Shown: positions 14,916-24,463 of the stretch, piece by piece
How the letters are laid out: the number at the start of each line of letters is the position of its first letter
Numbering within the stretch: position 1 is the first letter of the stretch
Source of the DNA: an uncultured Eubacteriales bacterium
Lineage (GTDB): Bacteria; Bacillota; Clostridia; Christensenellales; Aristaeellaceae
Length of the DNA stretch: 64,000 nt
NCBI GenBank assembly: GCA_944349855.1
Contig: CALVNS010000009.1
Span: 1 to 64,000 of the forward strand
Direction: 5' to 3'
The notes under the pieces: generated by a model
The model's database searches: none
What the model saw: the letters and a program-made list of their open reading frames with translations, nothing else
What the model was told of the DNA's origin: nothing
Made by a program: the position numbers and the translations under genes

Positions 14916-16009
14916 GTACTCATCACCGCCAGCGTGATCGTGCCGAGGCAATGTGCATTCTCGGCAATGGGCGTGTATTCAACCGCGCCGTCGTTGAAGT
15001 GGCTGCCGTCGCCCCATACAACGCGGATCGCGCCGGCCTGATACAGCATCGCCATCAGCTTGTCCGGGTTAAAGGCCCTGCCGATGGTTTCATCCTGCCA
15101 TTTCTGGTATTCGTCCACTGCTTCGGCAATGGCGGTCGTGATGTTGCTTCCAGCCTCCTGGGCATACTGCACTTTCAGCGCATACGGCATCTTCGTTGCG
15201 CGATGCACCTGTACACGGTCCGTCAGTGGGCGCACGTTCTGTGCGTTCAGCGCCGCATTTACGCTTTCAAGAATCGCGGCAGCCCCGGTATCGCTCGCCA
15301 GCAGCAGATAGACGCCAACCACGCCGTCGCCCAGGTTCAGCGCCCGTGCGTCCAGAATTTCGCTGGTCACATTCATAGCGGCGCTCTCGTATTGTACCTG
15401 CGGGCCGGTCGTGGTGTTGATCAGGCCGAAGGTGCGAATGCGCTCGCGGTAGGTGTCGTCGTCTTCCTCGTCCTGGCCGCCGCTTGCGTCCCGGATGGCG
15501 TATACGCTCAGGACTGCCGGATTGGGCACCATGAACTGCATTTGCGTCCCGGCAAGCAGGCCGTTGCCAAGGCCGCCGCTCTCGCGGCATACCACTTCGG
15601 CGTTGATGGTCTGCTCGTATCCGGTTTGCTCTACGTCCTCGGCCAGCAGATACAGGCGTTCGCCGTCGCCCGTCAGGGCCGTTCCGGCGGCGATGGTCCT
15701 GACCGTTCCGCTGGCCCGGAATTTGATCTCCACCGTACAGGTGGCCGCCTGTGCGGGGATGCGGATGCAGTTGCGCTTTTCGCCGTACAGGTCGAGATAT
15801 TCGCCAACGGCGTAGCGCAGCGTGTCCATCCGAAGCGCAGCGTCAACGCCAGCAAATACCTGGGTGATCATGGCCTGCACGCCGCGCAGCAGCATTTCCT
15901 TTTCGTCGCCGGGCCATAGAATATCGCCGCCTGCTTCAACGTAGGCAGCAATCATCTCTTTCCAGATTTCTTCGGTGTCGTACGCCAGATAGTGAATCTC
16001 GTTATCCAC
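14912..16009 (-). CDS. Baseplate J-like protein
   Basis: About 365 residues if it starts at GTG 16009, 8 bases after GGAGG; an ATG at 16024 is also in frame but overlaps the ribosome binding site. The pattern is that of gpJ: an N-terminal helical part with AALRMDTLRYAVGEYLDLYGEKRNCIRI, beta domain FRASGTVRTIAAGTALTG, then EDDDTYRERIRTF and GVVGVYLLLASDTG. It builds the baseplate wedge of the contractile tail. Confidence 0.92.
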   Translation of the reverse strand: MDNEIHYLAYDTEEIWKEMIAAYVEAGGDILWPGDEKEMLLRGVQAMITQVFAGVDAALRMDTLRYAVGEYLDLYGEKRNCIRIPAQAATCTVEIKFRASGTVRTIAAGTALTGDGERLYLLAEDVEQTGYEQTINAEVVCRESGGLGNGLLAGTQMQFMVPNPAVLSVYAIRDASGGQDEEDDDTYRERIRTFGLINTTTGPQVQYESAAMNVTSEILDARALNLGDGVVGVYLLLASDTGAAAILESVNAALNAQNVRPLTDRVQVHRATKMPYALKVQYAQEAGSNITTAIAEAVDEYQKWQDETIGRAFNPDKLMAMLYQAGAIRVVWGDGSHFNDGAVEYTPIAENAHCLGTITLAVMST

Positions 16010-16065
16010 ACTGCTCACCTCCATATTCGTCCGCCACGGTTTTGGTATGTCGCAGGTCCAGGCGG

Positions 16066-16383
16066 CTACTCGCCGATGGTCACGTCAATGGTGACGGTGA
16101 TGACCGCTTCGCCGTTCTCATCGAGGGCGCAGTCCGCGTCTACAACTTCCACATCCGGCTCCCACAGCATGATCCTGTCCAGCTCCGGCAGCAGCTTTTC
16201 TTTCAGCTCCGGCATGGGCAGATTGTAGTACGCAGGATCGATGCCGCGATAGCGGTCATAGGGGACTTCGCCCATCCGGCACATCAGCAGGTTCTTTGCG
16301 TTCTGGATCGTGCGCAGGATCATATCGCTGTTGCACTCAAAGTCAATCGGCGCAGGCTGATTGGTGATCTGATACTGTGCCAT
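16066..16383 (-). CDS. Baseplate wedge protein W (gpW/gp25-like)
   Basis: The 105-residue protein starts at ATG 16383 and has the gpW/gp25 hallmark layout: NSDMILRTIQNAKNLLMCRMGEVPYDRYRGIDPAYYN followed by a conserved acidic C-terminal beta part (VITVTIDVTIGE). gp25-type proteins connect the sheath to the baseplate. It lies between the Ser-rich protein and J, as in other myoviruses. Confidence 0.85.
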   Translation of the reverse strand: MAQYQITNQPAPIDFECNSDMILRTIQNAKNLLMCRMGEVPYDRYRGIDPAYYNLPMPELKEKLLPELDRIMLWEPDVEVVDADCALDENGEAVITVTIDVTIGE

Positions 16384-16397
16384 TCTCTGCCCCCTCG

Positions 16398-17078
16398 TCA
16401 CTTTTTCAATAGCACTTTCGTGCCCATGGATGCCCTTTTCGTCGTGGCGGAAGCCTTGCTCGCAGCCTGTACGGCTGCAACGGCGCTCTTCAGCGCGCCG
16501 GAAGCCTTGCCTGTCGCAGTGGAGCCGGTGGTCTTGCCCGACGCAGACAGATCCTTGGAAACCTTGTCCGTGACCTTTTGACTTCCGGAAATCTTGGTGG
16601 AGGATGTTCTGACGCTGCTCTTTTTGCTGCCGGACGAGCCGGACGCGGAGGAGCTGCCGCCACTGCCGCTTGAGGTGCCGTCGTACTTGGCGCACTGCTT
16701 CATGGTCAGCTTCACCTTGCAACTGATCCATTTGCCCCCGGGTGCTATCTGCGTTTCGCTCACGGATGCCTCGGTCAGCATGAGCTGACAGGGGATCAGC
16801 TTTTTCCCGGCCAGGTAGAAGTAATTCTGCGCGCCTGCACGGGCTTCGTCCACGAATTGCAGCGCCTCGTTTTGCACGTCGCATCCGGTCAGGGCGCTCA
16901 ACTCCGCTGTCAGCGAGACCTCGGCAGGGTTGCTGTTCTTTCGGGCGACGTATTTTTGGCCGTCGCCGGTCTTGTCCTCGGTTTCGCTGCTGCCCCTGAT
17001 GGTCAGCCCGGTAAAGCTGCGGATCAGATTCGGCGATACCGTGAAGGCGTGCCCGTTCCAGGAACCGATCTCAGCCAT
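16398..17078 (-). CDS. Tail/baseplate protein with Ser-rich tail
   Basis: The 226-residue protein has a folded N-terminal part (MAEIGSWNGHAFTVSPNLIRSF..., GGKWISCKVKLTMKQC), which resembles tail proteins of P2-like and PBSX-like phages. From residue 133 on follows a low-complexity tail of Ser, Gly, Thr, Lys and Ala. I cannot choose between a gpU-like and another baseplate role. Confidence 0.55.
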   Translation of the reverse strand: MAEIGSWNGHAFTVSPNLIRSFTGLTIRGSSETEDKTGDGQKYVARKNSNPAEVSLTAELSALTGCDVQNEALQFVDEARAGAQNYFYLAGKKLIPCQLMLTEASVSETQIAPGGKWISCKVKLTMKQCAKYDGTSSGSGGSSSASGSSGSKKSSVRTSSTKISGSQKVTDKVSKDLSASGKTTGSTATGKASGALKSAVAAVQAASKASATTKRASMGTKVLLKK

Positions 17079-17084
17079 CCATCA

Positions 17085-17321
17085 TCACTCCTTCCATGGG
17101 GCCGTGCCGGGCGTATATTCGTTTTCCTGGTCTTCTTCGGTGGCCTCAACGACCGGCAGGGAGAGCACCTCGTCTCCCGTGAATACCAACCGGCGTGCAT
17201 ACCCGGGATTGGCGTTCATCAGATCGGCGGCGTACTTCTCGCGGCCATAGATGTTCAGTGCCACCCCGTCGAAGGTCTCTCCTGCGCTGCAACGGTACAG
17301 ATACCCGCTCAATTCAACCAC
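17085..17321 (-). CDS. LysM-type tail protein (gpX-like)
   Basis: The 78-residue protein starts at GTG 17321, whose first base is the last base of the tape measure TAG. It contains a LysM-like fold (YRCSAGETFDGVALNIYGREKYAADLMNANP, FTGDEVLSLP). P2 gpX and PBSX XkdP supply a similar domain after the tape measure gene. Confidence 0.8.
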   Translation of the reverse strand: MVELSGYLYRCSAGETFDGVALNIYGREKYAADLMNANPGYARRLVFTGDEVLSLPVVEATEEDQENEYTPGTAPWKE

Positions 17322-20300
17322 TATGCGTACACCTCCACGTCGTCGCGCATCTGCTTTTCCTTCCACCATCCATCCAGCCGTTCCTTGTCCTCGAGCAATT
17401 TCTGCTCCACGCCGTTTGCGTCCGCCGCGATGATCGTGGGGGAATAGATGATCTGTGCGGGCGTGCCGCCTCCTGCGTTCAGTCCGCCGTTTCGCATCAC
17501 CAGTTCCGGCCAGGTGAAGCCTGCCGCCTCGCGGGCTGCGTTGAACAGGCTTGCCACCCGGTCGGTGTGTTCCTCCGGGATCGCCCATTCAGGACCGGCC
17601 TCGCCAAAGATGGACGCCTCGCTGGCGCGTCCGCCGCCGGCATACTTTGTCAGTTTGTTATACAGTCCGCCGCCGCTGGTTACGGCGCGTACCGTGGCGC
17701 TGAGCACGGGATCGCCCCATCCTGCGTAGAGGGATTCCCGCGCGGCGCTGCCCGTGTTGGAAGCGTCCTGCGAGATGCCGGTGGAATCAATCGTCGCATC
17801 CAGCTCCGGGGTCCCATAGCCGTCCGCCAGGGCCTGCGCCGCCGCTTCGCCTGCCGCCGCCTGCGCGGGGACTGCTTCCGACGCCGCCTTCCCCGTGCCG
17901 TATGCGCCGAACTCCCCGAGCGGGTCGTATCCCGTTGCCTCGAAGTCGGCTTTGCGCATTTGGTAAAATTGCGCTTCCTGCCCCAGCGCGTACAGGTAGC
18001 CCATCTGTTCCAGCAGCGTTGCCACTTCCGGATTGTCGGCATACGGCTCAAACAGCTTCCTCAGCTCGCCCGATGCGCTATGGAAGTCAAACAGCTGGCC
18101 CGCAATATCATCCGTGAGTAAGCCGGCGGCGTCCAGTCCTGCCCAGTCCACGTCCTCGAGCGTTAAAGCGCCGGTCAGGCTGTTGCGCTCCATCGTGCCG
18201 ATGTCGCCCAGCGCAGCCCTGAGAAACGGCAGGGCTTCCCCGAAATCGCTCTGCCCGATCAGCGCGTCCAATACGGCCATCGTGACCTGTGCATTGTCGT
18301 CCTTGTAGCCCTGAATCCTTGCCGCGTACTGAGCATCCATATCGGACAGAAATGCCGTCTTGTCCGCTTCGCTGTACGCTGCGCCGGTAAGGGGATTGAT
18401 CCATCCCTGGCGGATGGCCTCGTCATAATAGACGCCCCATTTCGCCATTTCGCCGATGTGAGTCATCTCCGCGTCGGCCAGGTTGGCGTTCATGATCTCC
18501 GCCTGCTCTGCCAGGAAGGATTCGGCGCTGTCCCAGCTCACGCTTTCGGCTTTGTGCAGCTGCTTTGCAAGTTCTGCCGCCTGGTCGGCCTGGGCGGCAA
18601 GCGCCATGGCGTCGTTGTACGCCTGCATCTTCTCCATGATGGCGCTGTACTCGTTTCCGGTAATCACGCCGTCGTCCATGGCCGCGCCAAGCGTTTCTCC
18701 GAATTCCCGGCCAAGCTGCTCCGCCTGCCCGACGAGGTTTTCATACATCGTATCGGCAAGCAGGATTGCGCCCGCATACTCGCCGTCGCGTGCGGAGGCA
18801 TCGGGACCGCCAAACAGCATCGTCAGGTAGCTTGCGCTCTTGTCAAAGCTCGCGCTGATGCCTGCAAGCAGCTCGTCGCCCATCGTCTCGCCCAGCGCGG
18901 CAAGGCGCTCCGTCTGCTCCGGTGTAAGGGTTGAGCCGGTGATCATGCTGGTCAGCAGCTCTCCGGAGAGCGTCGAGCCGGCCGTCTCAAAGCTTTCGAC
19001 CGCCGTTTGCAGGGCGGCGTTGTAGCTGTTGATCTCGGCGTAGGCGTCGTTGAATGCGTCGCCAATGCCATTGACGTGTGCCAGCAGGGCGGTGTCGTCC
19101 AGCTCCATGTCGCCGAAGTGGGCTTCCAGCGTCTCTTCCTTCCAGGCGGCGATGCCCTTTTTCAGCGCGCCCACCGCGGCCGCAGCCAGCGTGAGGCCTG
19201 CGGCCCATCGTCCGACGGGTGTGAGCGCAAAGCCGATCAGCCTGAACGCCCCGGCCGAAACCATCAGCCCCGGGCCGGCAACGGCGATGCCCTCCGCCGC
19301 GCCGGTCAGCGCGTTCAGCGCCGTGCCGTCCATGCCCGAGATCGCGTTGACCAAGTCCGTCAGCCATCTGGCGGTCGCCTCGGCCTCCGGTGCGACGGCC
19401 TCGCCGATTGTCGCCTGGAAGGCGCTCCGTGCGGCGGTGAACGCGCGCAGCGCGCCGCCCAGGCCGCCCTCTATGGTGCCGGCCATGGATTCGGTATAGC
19501 CGGCGCTGTCGCTCTCGATCTGTTCCTTGTAGTCGATGATCGTGCCCAGCGCTTCCATCAGGTTGAGCGCCGTGGTGGTGGTGCGCTTGCCGAACAGGTT
19601 GCCCAGCATTTCGTTTTTGTCAGCCTTCGAGAGCGTGGAGAGGGATGCCGCCAGCTCGCCGATGATCTGGATCGCCGGTTTCAATTCGCCTGTCGTCGAA
19701 TCGTAAACCGACAGGCCCAATTCGTTCATGGCGTCCGCCGTATTGGCTACGTCAATGCCGGCATCCTCCATGTAGGCTTCAAATTCTGCCCATTCCTCCT
19801 CCGTCACGCGCAGGGACTGAATCAGCTTGTCCTTGCTCTGCGTCGGCGCAAGCAGCGTCAGCATGAAGTTGCGCAGCTGCGTGCCGGCGTCCCGGCCCTG
19901 CATGTCTTCGCCGAACTGCGAGATGCCGCCCAGAATGGCGAGAATCTCGCTGCTCCCGCCCGCAAAGAACTGTGCGCCGCTGCCAAGCCGCTGCATGGAC
20001 TGGCCCAGGGTGTCGATGTCGGCGGCGCTGATGGCGGCGGTCTTCGACATCTGATCGCTCAATGTGTTGGCGTACTCCATGGGCATGCCCAGCGCATTCA
20101 GCGTGTAGTACAGGTAGTCCAGGCTGTCGGCCAGGTCGATATTGGCCGCCGTCGCCAGGCTCATGACGGTGGGCATCAGCGTTTGGGTTTGATCCATGTT
20201 CAAACCCAGCTGCGCCATCATGACCTCGGCCTGAGCGGCCTGATCCATCGTGTATCTGCTCGACTGAGCGATGGTTTTGTTGTATTCGTTCAGGATGCGC

Positions 20301-20518
20301 ATGGTCTTGTCGTCGTACTCTCCAAGCGCCTGCACTTCCCGCATGACGTCGTCGTACTGGACGTATTCCTGAACGCTGTCCTTCCCAAAGTCGATCATCT
20401 TCTGACTGAGTGCGTCGATGTGGTTGCCCACATTCATCAGCATGTCGCCGATTCTGCCAAACGAGTTGTCAACGCGACCACTGATGGAGATGATCGTCTG
20501 GAGGGTCTGCTGTCCCAT
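17321..20518 (-). CDS. Tail tape measure protein
   Basis: The 1065-residue protein has the TP901-type tape measure core (DVMREVQALGEYDDKTMRILNEYNKTIA, YTMDQAAQAEVMMAQLGL, LGSGAQFFAGGSSEILAILGG, GTQLRNFMLTLLAPT). A hydrophobic Ala/Gly-rich middle (about 385-450) and long helical segments follow. Length sets tail length; about 1000 residues fits a contractile tail of roughly 150 nm (general rule, not measured). Confidence 0.95.
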   Translation of the reverse strand: MGQQTLQTIISISGRVDNSFGRIGDMLMNVGNHIDALSQKMIDFGKDSVQEYVQYDDVMREVQALGEYDDKTMRILNEYNKTIAQSSRYTMDQAAQAEVMMAQLGLNMDQTQTLMPTVMSLATAANIDLADSLDYLYYTLNALGMPMEYANTLSDQMSKTAAISAADIDTLGQSMQRLGSGAQFFAGGSSEILAILGGISQFGEDMQGRDAGTQLRNFMLTLLAPTQSKDKLIQSLRVTEEEWAEFEAYMEDAGIDVANTADAMNELGLSVYDSTTGELKPAIQIIGELAASLSTLSKADKNEMLGNLFGKRTTTTALNLMEALGTIIDYKEQIESDSAGYTESMAGTIEGGLGGALRAFTAARSAFQATIGEAVAPEAEATARWLTDLVNAISGMDGTALNALTGAAEGIAVAGPGLMVSAGAFRLIGFALTPVGRWAAGLTLAAAAVGALKKGIAAWKEETLEAHFGDMELDDTALLAHVNGIGDAFNDAYAEINSYNAALQTAVESFETAGSTLSGELLTSMITGSTLTPEQTERLAALGETMGDELLAGISASFDKSASYLTMLFGGPDASARDGEYAGAILLADTMYENLVGQAEQLGREFGETLGAAMDDGVITGNEYSAIMEKMQAYNDAMALAAQADQAAELAKQLHKAESVSWDSAESFLAEQAEIMNANLADAEMTHIGEMAKWGVYYDEAIRQGWINPLTGAAYSEADKTAFLSDMDAQYAARIQGYKDDNAQVTMAVLDALIGQSDFGEALPFLRAALGDIGTMERNSLTGALTLEDVDWAGLDAAGLLTDDIAGQLFDFHSASGELRKLFEPYADNPEVATLLEQMGYLYALGQEAQFYQMRKADFEATGYDPLGEFGAYGTGKAASEAVPAQAAAGEAAAQALADGYGTPELDATIDSTGISQDASNTGSAARESLYAGWGDPVLSATVRAVTSGGGLYNKLTKYAGGGRASEASIFGEAGPEWAIPEEHTDRVASLFNAAREAAGFTWPELVMRNGGLNAGGGTPAQIIYSPTIIAADANGVEQKLLEDKERLDGWWKEKQMRDDVEVYA

Positions 20519-20545
20519 TTTTCACCGCCTAACTGCGGCGATTGT

Positions 20546-20746
20546 TCAAAACGCCGCGAGGATCGCTCCGTGTCCGTCGTCAAACACGAAAAAATAAACG
20601 CGGTCGCCCACCTTGAGGGGCGCGCCGCTTACGGATGGGATTGCGGGCGTGACGATGCCGTCGCGTGTGAAGGACTGCACCTTGTAGCCGCCCTCGCACG
20701 CTTCGGCAATGATCCCGCGCTCAATGGCCGCGCCATAGTTTTGCAT
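20546..20746 (-). CDS. Small baseplate/spike-associated protein
   Basis: The 66-residue protein from ATG 20746 (after AAAGGA) is MQNYGAAIERGIIAEACEGGY..., with GAPLKVGDRVYFFVFDDGHGAILAAF. This beta pattern looks like the OB-type part of spike proteins or the short DUF2577-like proteins found next to hub genes. It lies between the hub and the tape measure genes. Confidence 0.55.
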   Translation of the reverse strand: MQNYGAAIERGIIAEACEGGYKVQSFTRDGIVTPAIPSVSGAPLKVGDRVYFFVFDDGHGAILAAF

Positions 20747-20850
20747 GATGGTTCCTTTCTCGTCCCTTGATCGTTTTGCTTTCTTTTTGTCGTTCAGCCG
20801 GAGCGATTGGGCCATGATCTATGGGATGCCGCTGATCCTGCCCAAAGGCA

Positions 20851-21768
20851 TCATCCGATCGTTTCAATGCAGCGGAGCATCCTCGCCTTGCTCGTCCCGC
20901 GAATGAAGTCATGCTCCACTTCGTCTATCAGCCACTTGCCGCCCGCGTCGGTCGCGCTTTCGATGTCGATGCGCGTCATGGCCGTCATGCCGGCGTTGAA
21001 CTCCATGCTGACGGTCAGCTCCTCCGCAGTACGGTTGTGGCAAAGCAGCAGGCCGTGCGCCCATCGGGCCGCCTGGGCGGCATCCACCGCTGGATGATCT
21101 GTGCATACTTCATGCTGGCCGTAAGGGGCGTCCGCGTCCTGTGCGGCTCCACTGGCGTAGGGGGTTTGGATGGCGATCCCTGCCAGCTTTGCGTCGTCGC
21201 GTCTCAGGTAGCGCGTGCCTGCCTGATCTGCGCCGATTCTGATGACCTGCGCCGCCGTCATGGCCTGCGCGTATTCAATGGAGATCGCGTTCAACCGTCC
21301 GTTCAGCGCTTTCAGGACCGCGCCTTCATATCGGAGAATCCGGCTCAAAAAAGCCGGTGCGCCCTCTTTGTTTCGAATCATGTAAGGATAGGCAATATCC
21401 TGTTCAATGCCAAATAGGGCGCTGTCCATTCCGCATTCTGCGGCGCAGGCATCCGCGATGTCGGCAATGCGCATGTTATCGTATGCGGCGTAGGCTTTGC
21501 GCCGCGCCGCGCTCGGCAGGCTCGTGGCGATGATTCTGTACTTTCCCGCCTCCGGGAGGATCGTGTTCAGAAACAGCATGCCGGTGCTGTAACCGCCCTT
21601 GTGAACTTCCAACACGTCGTCGCGCTGCGGCTTCCATCTGTACCAGGCTGCGGCATGTTCCAGCTCGATCTCCATGCTGTCGCATCGCCCGCCCGAAACG
21701 TCGCGGTGAATGCACTTCACCACGTCCACGTCACGGGTGATGTCCGTCCCTTCGTAGAACAGCTGCAT
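20851..21768 (-). CDS. Baseplate hub protein (gpD / XkdQ-like)
   Basis: The 305-residue protein has the gpD-type order: GGRCDSMEIELEHAAAWYRWKPQRDDVLEVHKGGYSTGMLFLNTILPEAGKY at the N-terminus, a helical NMRIADIADACAAECG, AFLSRILRYEGAVLKALNG, and a C-terminal beta domain ending HDFIRGTSKARMLRCIETIG. It forms the trimeric hub at the tail tip. It is encoded before the tape measure gene, whereas P2 and PBSX encode it after. Confidence 0.85.
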   Translation of the reverse strand: MQLFYEGTDITRDVDVVKCIHRDVSGGRCDSMEIELEHAAAWYRWKPQRDDVLEVHKGGYSTGMLFLNTILPEAGKYRIIATSLPSAARRKAYAAYDNMRIADIADACAAECGMDSALFGIEQDIAYPYMIRNKEGAPAFLSRILRYEGAVLKALNGRLNAISIEYAQAMTAAQVIRIGADQAGTRYLRRDDAKLAGIAIQTPYASGAAQDADAPYGQHEVCTDHPAVDAAQAARWAHGLLLCHNRTAEELTVSMEFNAGMTAMTRIDIESATDAGGKWLIDEVEHDFIRGTSKARMLRCIETIG

Positions 21769-21784
21769 GTTGCCGCCTCCTCAA

Positions 21785-21815
21785 AGAGCGGAGCGCCCAT
21801 GCGGCGCTCCGCTCT
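21785..21815 (-). promoter_or_regulatory. Long intercistronic hairpin
   Basis: A perfect 13-bp stem (AGAGCGGAGCGCC at 21785-21797 with its complement at 21803-21815) around a 5-base loop. It begins inside the TAG of the frameshift product and ends about 16 bases before the start of the hub gene, with only TTTGAGGAGG after it. It may set the amount of tape/hub transcript relative to sheath, tube and chaperone. Confidence 0.75.
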
Positions 21816-22343
21816 ATTTCTTGTTTCTGGATTCAATCACCGCGCGGATGGCGTTCACAAATTCATTGAACATCCTGATGGGCATGTCCATAAACACATT
21901 GATGGGCGTATGGCTTGCCATGGCGGCATCGGTCACTCGCCGTAGGTATTCCGCCCGGCTTCCCGTGCGGAAGTAGTCAAAAAAAGCGTTGCCACCTGTA
22001 CCGCGCGCTGCGCGTCGGCAAGGCCGATCCGCTCCTTGATGTCCTTCGCGTCAACATCCGGCGTTACCTTGGCCGCAGCGGCGGCAAACAGACAAATCGC
22101 CTGTTTCTTGGTCACGACGAATACATTGCGGGCTGCCGGGTCGGAATCCATCGCTTCGGCGTATTCCCATCCGGTCAGCCTGGTAAAATCGTAGTGCAGA
22201 GCGGTAACGTCCTTGCTCCTCGCGCGGATCGGCGTCGCCAGCTCCAGCGTGCCCTTTGAGATCATGTTCAGCGTGATGGGCGCGGGCTGCTGGGCGGACG
22301 GTTCCTGGGGCTGCTCGTTCTGCTTCTTGTTTTCTTCACTCAT
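21814..22343 (-). CDS. Tail assembly chaperone, with -1 frameshift extension (G and GT forms)
   Basis: The zero-frame protein runs 22343-21933 (136 residues, MSEENKKQNEQPQEPS..., DVTALHYDFTRLTGWEYAEAM, ending REAGRNTYGE). At 21979-21985 the minus strand has seven T in codons CTT TTT TTG. A -1 slip gives LFFDYFRTGSRAEYLRRV and continues to TAG at 21814-21816, ending MFNEFVNAIRAVIESRNKK. G/GT-type frameshifting is established for tail chaperones of lambda and of contractile phages, and the position between tube and tape measure modules is the expected one. Both products should coat the tape measure protein. Confidence 0.88.
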
Positions 22344-22443
22344 GATCTTTTTTCTCCTTGCTTTTTTTGATTTGAGCAGGGCGGGAAAAGCGAAATGGTT
22401 TGCGCTTTTCCCGCCCCATGGGAGAGGGCGCAAGCCCGGCTCA

Positions 22444-22959
22444 TTAGTTCAGCAGATTCTCAATCTGGTTGGTGTAGTCAACGCCGTTGAACTTGATGAC
22501 GCCCGCCATCGCATCGATGATGGTCGTGACTTCGCCGTTGATCTCCTCCTCGTAGCGCAGCACGGAATATTTGTCCGTGCTGCCGAAGGGGTTGCCCGTT
22601 TCGATGTTGCCCTTTTCGGTGGACTTGTGAACGCAGGTAATGCGGAACTTGACGCTCTCATGCTCGATCTCGCCGGCGGCGACGTTATAGCGCTGGCGCA
22701 CAATGCGGGTTTCGATGAAGTGTTTGCCGGGAGAGGCGAGGTACTTGCAGTTCACGCCGTTGTTGTGGCTCACGCCGAATTCCATCGCGTTCAGATGGGT
22801 TGTGTTGGGCATATCCACGTCCATCGCCATGCCGGAGGAGGAAATGGTGCTGGTGGGATGCTCAATCGTCGGCAGGCTTACGCTGGTTACGTCCTCGGCA
22901 ACGCGCTCGTTGTCAATCACCCGATGGCCTTCGACGTTGTTATACACTTTGCTGGGCAT
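22444..22959 (-). CDS. Tail tube protein (P2 FII-like)
   Basis: The 171-residue protein (MPSKVYNNVEGHRVIDNERVAEDVTSVSLPTIEHPTS..., HESVKFRITCVHKST) has the FII tube pattern and follows the sheath gene by 17 bp. It makes the inner tube pushed through the cell envelope on contraction. Confidence 0.9.
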   Translation of the reverse strand: MPSKVYNNVEGHRVIDNERVAEDVTSVSLPTIEHPTSTISSSGMAMDVDMPNTTHLNAMEFGVSHNNGVNCKYLASPGKHFIETRIVRQRYNVAAGEIEHESVKFRITCVHKSTEKGNIETGNPFGSTDKYSVLRYEEEINGEVTTIIDAMAGVIKFNGVDYTNQIENLLN

Positions 22960-22976
22960 CTCGGTTCGCTCCTTTC

Positions 22977-24449
22977 TTACGCCACGTCGGCGAAATAAGT
23001 CACAAAACCTTCATCCGTCCAGTTGACAATCGCGGTCAGGCTCTTGGCGAGCGGCGTGGTCGTCACGTTGAAGGTGAAGGAGTAGTCGCCGTTCATGATG
23101 TCGCTGCTGTCGTCGGCTTCGGCGTTCAGGTGGACGACGCCGTAGGTCAGCGCGCCGATCTTGACCAGCGCGTCGAGCCGGGTCTGCTCCTCGGCCACGA
23201 TGGTCTTGATGTCGTTGGCGGTCAGCGGCTTGTCCACATTGCGGGTGCGGCGGTGCTGGAAGTCGTTGCTGATGTAGTACAGCATCATGCGGTTGGTTTC
23301 GCTCACGTTGATCTGGTCGCCATCCTCCTGGGTGTAGTCGGCGCTGTGGCATCCCCAGATGGCCCATCGGCCGCCCACATAAGCGGCAGAAGCGATTCCG
23401 TTCTTGTTGAGCTGGCTGTTGATGAGGGCATCGTCAAACACGCGGCCCGCGCTGTCCTCGCCCATGTACAGGTTGCCGATGATGGCGCATTCGGTGTTGC
23501 TGGCGGTCTTGTAGGGAATGCCGTCCTGGGCGACGAGGAGTTCCTGGAAGTTGGCCGCAGCCAGTACGGATAGGTGATAAATCTTGTCGTCCGTCCCCTT
23601 CGCCAGCGGGAAGTATACGGTTTCGTTGGACTTGTTGTAGCCGTTGGCATTCTTCCAGGTGGCAGCGTTGGCAAGGGTGACTTTCTCGCTCTGGTCATCG
23701 ACAATCGGGATGTCGGCCATGACGTACACATCCCAATGGCTGTTCACCTTCTGACTGTTGTGAATCATCGCGCTATGCACGGCAGGGATGGAGGAGAAGC
23801 CGGGGGCTAGCAGGAAGGAGGGAATAAAGCCGGTCTCCTGGTAAACATTTTTGGTAGCGAAAAGGCCGGTATTTAGGCCCGCGCCGTCGGTCGCGCCGAT
23901 CACGTCGTCAGCGTCAACGGCGGTCGCGTCGATGCTGTTGTAGGTGATGGTCAGGGCCTCAGTGCCAAGGCCACCGCTGGTGATCTCAGCGATGGTCAGC
24001 AGCTTCTTATTGAAGTCGTACTGAACAGTGTAGTCCGTGCCTTTGGTCTTGCCGGTCACGGCCACGGTGTCCAGAATGATGTCGCCAGCATTGGCGATGG
24101 TCACGCGGCCATTTTCGGGGGTCAGGTTGGCAGTGCCAGCCTCCGCAGCCTTGTGGGTCGCGGGATCGAGAACGTTAATCAGCACCAGGGGGCCGACGGC
24201 CTTGTTCTCAAGATGGGCGTGCATCGCTTCGCACAGGGTATACTTGTCCCACTCGTCGCTGTAACCAAAATGCTTGCGGGCTTCCGCAATGTTGGTCACA
24301 AGAATGGGGCGGTTCACGTTGGCAGCGCCGCCGGCCACGGTATGAACAGGTGCAGTGCCGACGTAGACGATGGCGTTCTGGCCCTTGATGGCAACCTTCG
24401 TGCCCACGGACTGGATTGTGCCATATGCGCCATGGAGATAGTCAGCCAT
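22977..24449 (-). CDS. Tail sheath protein
   Basis: The 490-residue protein begins MADYLHGAYGTIQSVGTKVAI and has RPILVTNIAEARKHFGYS, a variable middle domain, SSIPAVHSAMIHNSQKVNSHWDVYVMADIP, then RWAIWGCHSADYT and NEADDSSDIMNGDYSFTFNVTTTPLAKSL near the C-terminus. These are typical of P2-FI-type sheaths and show that the tail is contractile. Confidence 0.95.
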   Translation of the reverse strand: MADYLHGAYGTIQSVGTKVAIKGQNAIVYVGTAPVHTVAGGAANVNRPILVTNIAEARKHFGYSDEWDKYTLCEAMHAHLENKAVGPLVLINVLDPATHKAAEAGTANLTPENGRVTIANAGDIILDTVAVTGKTKGTDYTVQYDFNKKLLTIAEITSGGLGTEALTITYNSIDATAVDADDVIGATDGAGLNTGLFATKNVYQETGFIPSFLLAPGFSSIPAVHSAMIHNSQKVNSHWDVYVMADIPIVDDQSEKVTLANAATWKNANGYNKSNETVYFPLAKGTDDKIYHLSVLAAANFQELLVAQDGIPYKTASNTECAIIGNLYMGEDSAGRVFDDALINSQLNKNGIASAAYVGGRWAIWGCHSADYTQEDGDQINVSETNRMMLYYISNDFQHRRTRNVDKPLTANDIKTIVAEEQTRLDALVKIGALTYGVVHLNAEADDSSDIMNGDYSFTFNVTTTPLAKSLTAIVNWTDEGFVTYFADVA

Positions 24450-24463
24450 ATTGTTTTGTCCTC

